This document shows positions 12,625-16,678 of a DNA stretch of 16,678 nucleotides, piece by piece (the first letter of the stretch is position 1; every line of letters starts with the position of its first letter). The DNA lies in the NCBI GenBank assembly GCA_016210285.1, contig JACQUN010000113.1, forward strand, positions 1 through 16,678. Reading direction: 5' to 3'. The position numbers and the translations under genes are program-made. The DNA comes from Chloroflexota bacterium (GTDB taxonomy: Bacteria; Chloroflexota; Dehalococcoidia; UBA1127; JACQUN01). The notes below the pieces were generated by a model, which was not told where the DNA came from, did no database searches, and saw only the letters and a program-made list of their open reading frames with translations.

Positions 12625-12999
12625 ATGACGGGTGACCGTATCACCCTGGAAGGCATGACCTTTTACGCCTACCACGGCGTCTCGCCGGAGGAGCGGGCCC
12701 TGGGCCAGCGCTTCGTGGTGGACCTGGAGGCGGAGGCTGACCTGCGCCCCGCAGGGGCCTCGGACAACCTGGCGGACACGGTGGACTACTCGGAGGTGTA
12801 CTGGGCGGTGAAGGAGGTCATGGAGGGGCCGCCGCGCAACCTGCTGGAGGCCCTGGCGGAGGCCATCGTCGGGCGGGTGCTTACGTCCTTCCCGGCGGTC
12901 CAGGCGGTGCGGGTGCGGGTCAGCAAGCCGTCGGCGCCCATCAAGGGGGCGATGCTCTCGGCGGCAAGGGTGGAGGTCTATCGCCGCAGGGGGGACTGA
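12625..12999 (+). CDS. folB: Dihydroneopterin aldolase
   Basis: A 124-residue FolB, which converts 7,8-dihydroneopterin to 6-hydroxymethyl-dihydropterin and glycolaldehyde in folate synthesis; active as an octamer in the cytoplasm. Seen: the ITLEGMTFYAYHGVSPEER start with the conserved YHGV and Glu22, TVDYSEV (Tyr55), LLEALAE with the pterin-binding Glu75, and VRVSKPSAPI with the catalytic Lys101. Length is normal. No other folate gene is next to it. The ATG at 12625 has no strong ribosome site. A strong hairpin follows 17 bases after the stop. Confidence 0.93.
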   Translation: MTGDRITLEGMTFYAYHGVSPEERALGQRFVVDLEAEADLRPAGASDNLADTVDYSEVYWAVKEVMEGPPRNLLEALAEAIVGRVLTSFPAVQAVRVRVSKPSAPIKGAMLSAARVEVYRRRGD

Positions 13000-13016
13000 A
13001 GTTTCTTCGGAGGGTG

Positions 13017-13048
13017 AAGGAGCCCTTCTTTCCAAAGAAGGGCTCCTT
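13017..13048. terminator. Strong bidirectional hairpin between folB and the reverse operon
   Basis: AAGGAGCCCTTCTTT (13017-13031) and AAAGAAGGGCTCCTT (13034-13048) are perfect reverse complements with a 2-base centre. It lies between convergent gene ends (folB stop at 12999, reverse stop at 13050), so it can end both transcripts. The following T-run on either side is short. Confidence 0.7.
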
Positions 13049-13049
13049 G

Positions 13050-13316
13050 TTACGCCCCTTCGGGCTTCTCCTCGCGCACCTCGATGCGGCGGCGTCGGCC
13101 TCGGGCGGGAGAATCCGGCTCGGGCGCCGGCCCGGCCCCCTGCATCTCCAGGCACTGGTCCAGGAAGCTGCGCAGGGCCAGCAGGGTCTCGCGGCTGGCG
13201 TTGCGCAGGTGCTCCTGGGTAGCAGTGGGGACCATCTGCCGCAGCGTCTTGGGGCGGACGCGGAAGACGACCTCCCCACCCGGGCTGAAGTGGACCTCAA
13301 AGAAGCGGTCAGCCAT
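13050..13316 (-). CDS. Small hypothetical protein downstream of the ArsA-like ATPase
   Basis: An 88-residue protein I do not recognise. Seen: an N-terminal beta-like stretch (FFEVHFSPGGEVVFRVRP), a central helix-forming part (TQEHLRNASRETLLALRSFLDQCLE, read in two pieces) and a basic, Pro/Arg-rich tail. There is no signal peptide or membrane segment. The start ATG at 13316 has GGGGAGG a few bases upstream; the frame extends upstream to 13427, but that would overlap the ATPase gene and lacks such a site. It starts 28 bases after the ATPase stop on the same strand, so the two are probably cotranscribed and may act together. Confidence 0.65.
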   Translation of the reverse strand: MADRFFEVHFSPGGEVVFRVRPKTLRQMVPTATQEHLRNASRETLLALRSFLDQCLEMQGAGPAPEPDSPARGRRRRIEVREEKPEGA

Positions 13317-13344
13317 ACCTGTCCTCCCCTTCAGACTCTCTCTG

Positions 13345-14544
13345 CTAGGGCGCTGTTCGGTGGGTCTCTCTTGTGCTCTTGTGGCTATCAAAGCGGATGC
13401 GGAGCAGGTCCCCGTCAAGGGAGGCATCCTGCACCGTCAGCCCCGCCAGGATCCGTGGGAGGTAGATGTTCCGGCGGTAGTGTCCCACCTGGACCACCAG
13501 CTCGTCGCCATTGTGGAGAAGGGAGACCTGCTCCTTGCTGACAAAGGGCAGCGTCACCTTCAGGACGTGGCCTCCCCGGTCCCGAGTGATCTCCTGAGGC
13601 CTGCCACGATAGAACACCTTTGTGGGGTCTGCGTCGCCGAAGATGGCTCGGCCCAGCTCTCGCAAGGTGTCCAGCCCCACCACCTCTCGGTCCATCAGGG
13701 GCGCAGTGAGGATGGGCACGGGGGAAAAGGACTCCTGGATAAGCTGGAGGTAGCGGGCCTGGCTCTCCTTCCAGGCATCAAAGTAGCGGTCCCCCACCGC
13801 ACTTGGGATCACCCGGTTGCAGACGACCAGGTCTGTGTGGTAGCTGTAGAGGTTCAGGTAGGTGTAGGTGCGCTGGGCCTCCTTGATCACCATCTTCTCG
13901 GGGTTCATCACCAGCCGCACCGAGGCGTCCTCCGAGCCTGTCAGGACAGCGTGCATGCGGTCCAGCTCCTGGTAGAGGCTCTGGACCGTGTCAAAGACCT
14001 TCTGGCTGGGGACGGGCATGCCCATGATGGTGCGGGCGACGGGCCCCAGGGTGCTGGCGGCCCTCTTGCCGAGGGGGAAGAGGCGCTGCATGTACCACCG
14101 GGCCATATCGGGGAAACTCAGGAGGCGCAGGGTCTCGCCGGTGGGGGCGCAGTCCACGATGAGCACGTCATAGGGGCCGGCCTCGTAGTAGCGGGTGATG
14201 TACAGGAGGCCCACCAGCTCCTCCATCCCGGGGAGCACCGCCAGCTCCTCGGCCACCACCTCGTCAATCCCCTGCCACTGCATGAGGGCAGCCAGCCAGT
14301 CTCGGACGGTGCTCCAGTAGCGGTCCACCTCGGTGAGCACGTCAATCTCCTGGCCCCAGAGGTTGGGGGCCACACGCGTGGGGTCGGGGCCCAGGGAGAC
14401 GTCGAAGGAGTCCGCCAGGCTGTGGGCCACGTCGGTGCTGATGACCAGGGCGCTGTAGCCACGCTCGGCAGCGTTGAGGCCGGTGGCCGCAGCGACGCTA
14501 GTCTTTCCGACGCCCCCCTTGCCGGTGTAGAGAATAATCCGCAT
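13345..14544 (-). CDS. ArsA/Get3-family ATPase
   Basis: A 399-residue deviant-Walker ATPase of the ArsA/Get3 group. Seen: the P-loop GKGGVGKT at residues 8-15, switch I with STDVAHSLAD (Asp38), the DCAPTGETLRLL signature (131-142), and a C-terminal beta-rich part (HVLKVTLPFVSKEQVSLLHNGDELVVQVG, read in two pieces) like the small HSP20-like domain found in many bacterial ArsA homologues. It has one ATPase half, unlike the two-half ArsA of arsenite pumps, and no ArsB or ArsD lies nearby, so arsenite transport is not supported; a targeting or chaperone role is more likely. The ATG at 14544 has GGGGAG upstream and its own promoter, divergent from the vWA gene. Confidence 0.9.
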   Translation of the reverse strand: MRIILYTGKGGVGKTSVAAATGLNAAERGYSALVISTDVAHSLADSFDVSLGPDPTRVAPNLWGQEIDVLTEVDRYWSTVRDWLAALMQWQGIDEVVAEELAVLPGMEELVGLLYITRYYEAGPYDVLIVDCAPTGETLRLLSFPDMARWYMQRLFPLGKRAASTLGPVARTIMGMPVPSQKVFDTVQSLYQELDRMHAVLTGSEDASVRLVMNPEKMVIKEAQRTYTYLNLYSYHTDLVVCNRVIPSAVGDRYFDAWKESQARYLQLIQESFSPVPILTAPLMDREVVGLDTLRELGRAIFGDADPTKVFYRGRPQEITRDRGGHVLKVTLPFVSKEQVSLLHNGDELVVQVGHYRRNIYLPRILAGLTVQDASLDGDLLRIRFDSHKSTRETHRTAP

Positions 14545-14567
14545 CCTGAAGGCTCCCCTCCTTTGTC

Positions 14568-14596
14568 ATTATGGCATCTTGCGAAGAGGGCCGCAA
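14568..14596 (-). promoter_or_regulatory. Promoter of the ArsA-like ATPase operon
   Basis: On the reverse strand TTGCGG (14596-14591) is separated by 17 bases from CATAAT (14573-14568), which matches the -10 consensus at five of six positions. Transcription would start close to 14561, just ahead of the AGGAGGGG ribosome site of the gene. Confidence 0.5.
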
Positions 14597-14605
14597 GGCG
14601 GTGGA

Positions 14606-14633
14606 TTGACAGGGCGGGGCGTTGTTGTATCAT
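14606..14633 (+). promoter_or_regulatory. Promoter of the vWA-protein gene
   Basis: A perfect TTGACA (14606-14611) is followed after 16 bases by TATCAT (14628-14633), five of six matches. Transcription would start near 14640, about 43 bases before the ATG at 14683. It is back to back with the promoter of the reverse ATPase gene. Confidence 0.65.
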
Positions 14634-14682
14634 AGCCTCATACCCCTCCCTGGCTCCGGTTCGCCTTCTAGAAAGGGGCAGG

Positions 14683-16678
14683 ATGCTCTCCTACCGCTAC
14701 TCCCAATGGGACGGCACCCAGCAGGTGTTTGGGCCTGACCAGGAGCAGCTCATGGATGAGCTAGCAGACGACCTGCTGGCTCACGGCGATGTCTGGCGCG
14801 CCCTGCGGGAGATGTTCCAGCGCGGCGTGCAGGGGCAGCAGGGCCAGCGAGTCGAGGGTCTGCGGGAGCTCTTGGAACGGCTTCGCGCCATGCGCCAGCA
14901 GCAGCTTGAGCGCTACAACATGGACTCTCTCCTGGAAGACCTGAAGCAGCGTTTGGAGCAGGTGAAGGAGACCGAGCGGAAGGGTATTGACCGGCGGGTG
15001 GAGGAGGCGCGCCAGCGCGCCGGGGAACAGGGCGGCGACCCTGCCACCGACCCGCTGCTGAAGATGCTGGAGGGGCGTGCTCAGAAGAGCAAGGAGTCCC
15101 TGGACAACCTCCCCGAGAGCCTGGGCGGCGCTATCAAGGAGCTTTCTAGCTACGAGTTCATGGATCCCGAGGCCCAGCGCCAGTTCCAGGAGTTGCTGGA
15201 GATGCTCAAGGGCCGTATGCTGCAGAACCACCTCAAGGACCTGCGCCAGGCCCTCCAGGGCATGAACCCGCAGCAGATGGCGGCCCTGCGGGAGATGCTG
15301 CGGTCCCTCAACAAGATGCTCCAGGAGAAGCTCCGGGGCGGACAGCCCGACTTTGAAGGGTTCATGCAGCAGTTCGGGCAGTTCTTTGGTCCAAACCCTC
15401 CCCGTTCCCTGGAGGAGCTTCTCGATCGCCTCCAGCGGCAGATCGCCCAGGCGCAGTCGCTCCTGGAGAGCATGAGCCCGCAGCAGCGCCAGGAGCTGGA
15501 GCAGCTCTTGGAGTCGGTCCTGGACCCGGAGACCATGCGGGAGTTGCAGGAGCTCGCCGCAGGTCTGGACGAGCTCAGCCCCCTGGAGGAGCTGCGCAAG
15601 CAGTACCAGTTCCTTGGGGATGAGCCGGTGACCCTGGACCAGGCGATGGAGCTCATGGGGCAGCTCCAGTCCATGGACGAGCTGGAGCAGAAGATTCAGG
15701 AGGTGACCCGCCGGGGCAACCTGGAGGACCTGGACCTGGACAAGGTCGAAGAGGTGTTAGGGCGGGATGCCCGGCGCCATCTGGAACAGCTCCAGCGCAT
15801 CGCCAAGATGCTGGAGGAGGCGGGCTACGTCCAGCGCAAGGGCAGGAAGCTGGAGCTCACCGCCAAGGGCATCCGCAAGATCGCCCAGAAGGCGCTCAAG
15901 GAGGTCTTTGCCCGGCTGCGGAAGGATCGGGTTGGTGGCCATGATGTCATCAAGCGCGGCTCTGGCGGAGACTTCTCGGGGGAGACCAAGCCCTTTGAGT
16001 TCGGCGACCCCCTGGACCTCGACCTGGAGAAGACGGTGGTCAACGCCCTGCTGCGCAACGGGCCGGGTACGCCGGTTCGCATCGGCCCAAAGGACTTCGA
16101 GATCCGGCAGACGGAGCACCTGACCCAGGCGGCCACGGTGCTGCTTCTGGACCAGAGCCGCTCTATGGGCCTCTTCGGGAGCTTCCAGGCGGCCAAGAAG
16201 GTGGCCCTGGCTCTGCATGGTCTTATTCACAGCCAGTACCCAAGGGACACCCTCTACATCATCGGCTTCTCCGACTACGCCACCGAAATCAAAGAAGAGG
16301 AGCTTCCGAAAGTAAACTGGAACGCCTGGGTCTCAGGCACCAACATGCAACATGCACTCATGCTGTCCAGGAAGCTCCTGTCTCGGCACAAGGGCGCCAC
16401 CCGGCAGGTCATCATGATCACCGACGGGGAGCCCACGGCCCACCTGGAGGGGGACCGCGCCCTCTTCAGCTATCCCCCCAGCTACCAGACCATCCAGGAG
16501 ACGCTGAAGGAGGTGAAGCGGTGCACCCACGAGGCCATCACCATCAACACCTTCATGCTGGAGAGCAGCTCCTACCTCCTGGATTTCGTGGACAAGATGA
16601 CTCGCATCAACCGGGGCCGTGCCTTCTACACCACCGCTGACCACCTGGGTCAGTACGTCCTGGTGGACTACGTCAGCA
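14683..16678 (+). CDS. Long von Willebrand factor A domain protein (3' end outside window)
   Basis: An open frame of 665 codons runs from the ATG at 14683 (AAAGGGG at 14672-14678) to the window edge without a stop. The first 370 or so residues are rich in Gln, Glu, Leu, Met and Arg, with repeated helix-forming stretches and little hydrophobic clustering, suggesting long coiled helices. A short winged-helix-like segment (LEEAGYVQRKGRKLELTAKG, about 383-402) follows. The C-terminal part is a vWA domain with an intact MIDAS: Asp490-x-Ser492-x-Ser494 (LLDQSRSMG), Thr553 (SGTNM) and Asp581 (ITDGEPT). There is no signal peptide. Such proteins often work with a MoxR-type AAA+ ATPase; none is visible in this window, and the region beyond it is unseen. 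Function is otherwise unknown. Confidence 0.88.
   Translation, partial: MLSYRYSQWDGTQQVFGPDQEQLMDELADDLLAHGDVWRALREMFQRGVQGQQGQRVEGLRELLERLRAMRQQQLERYNMDSLLEDLKQRLEQVKETERKGIDRRVEEARQRAGEQGGDPATDPLLKMLEGRAQKSKESLDNLPESLGGAIKELSSYEFMDPEAQRQFQELLEMLKGRMLQNHLKDLRQALQGMNPQQMAALREMLRSLNKMLQEKLRGGQPDFEGFMQQFGQFFGPNPPRSLEELLDRLQRQIAQAQSLLESMSPQQRQELEQLLESVLDPETMRELQELAAGLDELSPLEELRKQYQFLGDEPVTLDQAMELMGQLQSMDELEQKIQEVTRRGNLEDLDLDKVEEVLGRDARRHLEQLQRIAKMLEEAGYVQRKGRKLELTAKGIRKIAQKALKEVFARLRKDRVGGHDVIKRGSGGDFSGETKPFEFGDPLDLDLEKTVVNALLRNGPGTPVRIGPKDFEIRQTEHLTQAATVLLLDQSRSMGLFGSFQAAKKVALALHGLIHSQYPRDTLYIIGFSDYATEIKEEELPKVNWNAWVSGTNMQHALMLSRKLLSRHKGATRQVIMITDGEPTAHLEGDRALFSYPPSYQTIQETLKEVKRCTHEAITINTFMLESSSYLLDFVDKMTRINRGRAFYTTADHLGQYVLVDYVS

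Noticed and set aside
14761..16230. Reverse frames within the vWA gene
   Set aside because: Leu/His-rich antisense shadows of a long helical coding region with an intact MIDAS domain in the forward frame.

Overview
This GC-rich bacterial window of single-domain metabolic genes has mostly AGGAG-type ribosome sites and short intergenic gaps. The mix of genes (a four-subunit pyruvate:ferredoxin oxidoreductase beside PDH-type E1 subunits, an ArsR/DsrE pair, an ArsA-type ATPase, a long von Willebrand A protein) would suit an anaerobic or facultative member of a lineage such as Chloroflexota/Dehalococcoidia. That placement is inference; there is no rRNA or marker gene to confirm it.

Layout. 1-93: the last 30 codons of a forward gene. 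278-6848: a forward operon for pyruvate/2-oxoacid oxidation, in the order dihydrolipoamide dehydrogenase (E3), POR gamma, POR delta (2x[4Fe-4S] ferredoxin), POR alpha, POR beta, PDH-type E1 alpha, E1 beta, closed by a hairpin. No E2 acyltransferase is present. 6957-7700 (reverse): an ArsR-type regulator followed by a DsrE-family gene, with a good promoter and a palindromic operator candidate. 7931-9250 (forward): an MFS transporter. 9279-9845 (reverse): a small lipoprotein. 9953-10093: a remnant of a nucleotide-binding oxidoreductase. 10154-11041: a CitE/HpcH-type lyase. 11102-11175: a tRNA-like sequence with its own promoter but imperfect stems. 11217-12206 (reverse): a D-2-hydroxyacid dehydrogenase. 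12207-12624: noncoding, rich in hairpins. 12625-12999: dihydroneopterin aldolase (folB). 13050-14544 (reverse): an ArsA/Get3-like ATPase and a small downstream protein. 14683 to the window end (forward, divergent): a long vWA-domain protein, cut by the window edge.

Most interesting point. The DsrE-family frame appears to stop at a TGA (7077-7079), but the same frame continues for 39 more codons. These encode exactly the rest of the family's C-terminal half, up to a TAA at 6957. The TGA falls where the family has the first Cys of a C-G-T-C motif, so reading it as selenocysteine gives Sec-Gly-Thr-Cys. A 6-bp perfect hairpin, extended by 3 more pairs, begins just after the TGA; its apical loop starts 18 nt downstream and has G at its second position, as expected for a bacterial SECIS. 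This gene is therefore probably a DsrE-like selenoprotein under ArsR control, and a standard gene caller would record it as a truncated 82-residue protein.

How the genes fit together. The first operon would let the cell oxidise pyruvate either to reduced ferredoxin (POR) or, if an E2 is encoded elsewhere, to NADH through E1-E2-E3. The ArsR/DsrE pair looks like a thiol or sulfur-responsive redox module. The remaining genes are individual transport, acyl-CoA/organic-acid and folate functions without an obvious shared pathway.
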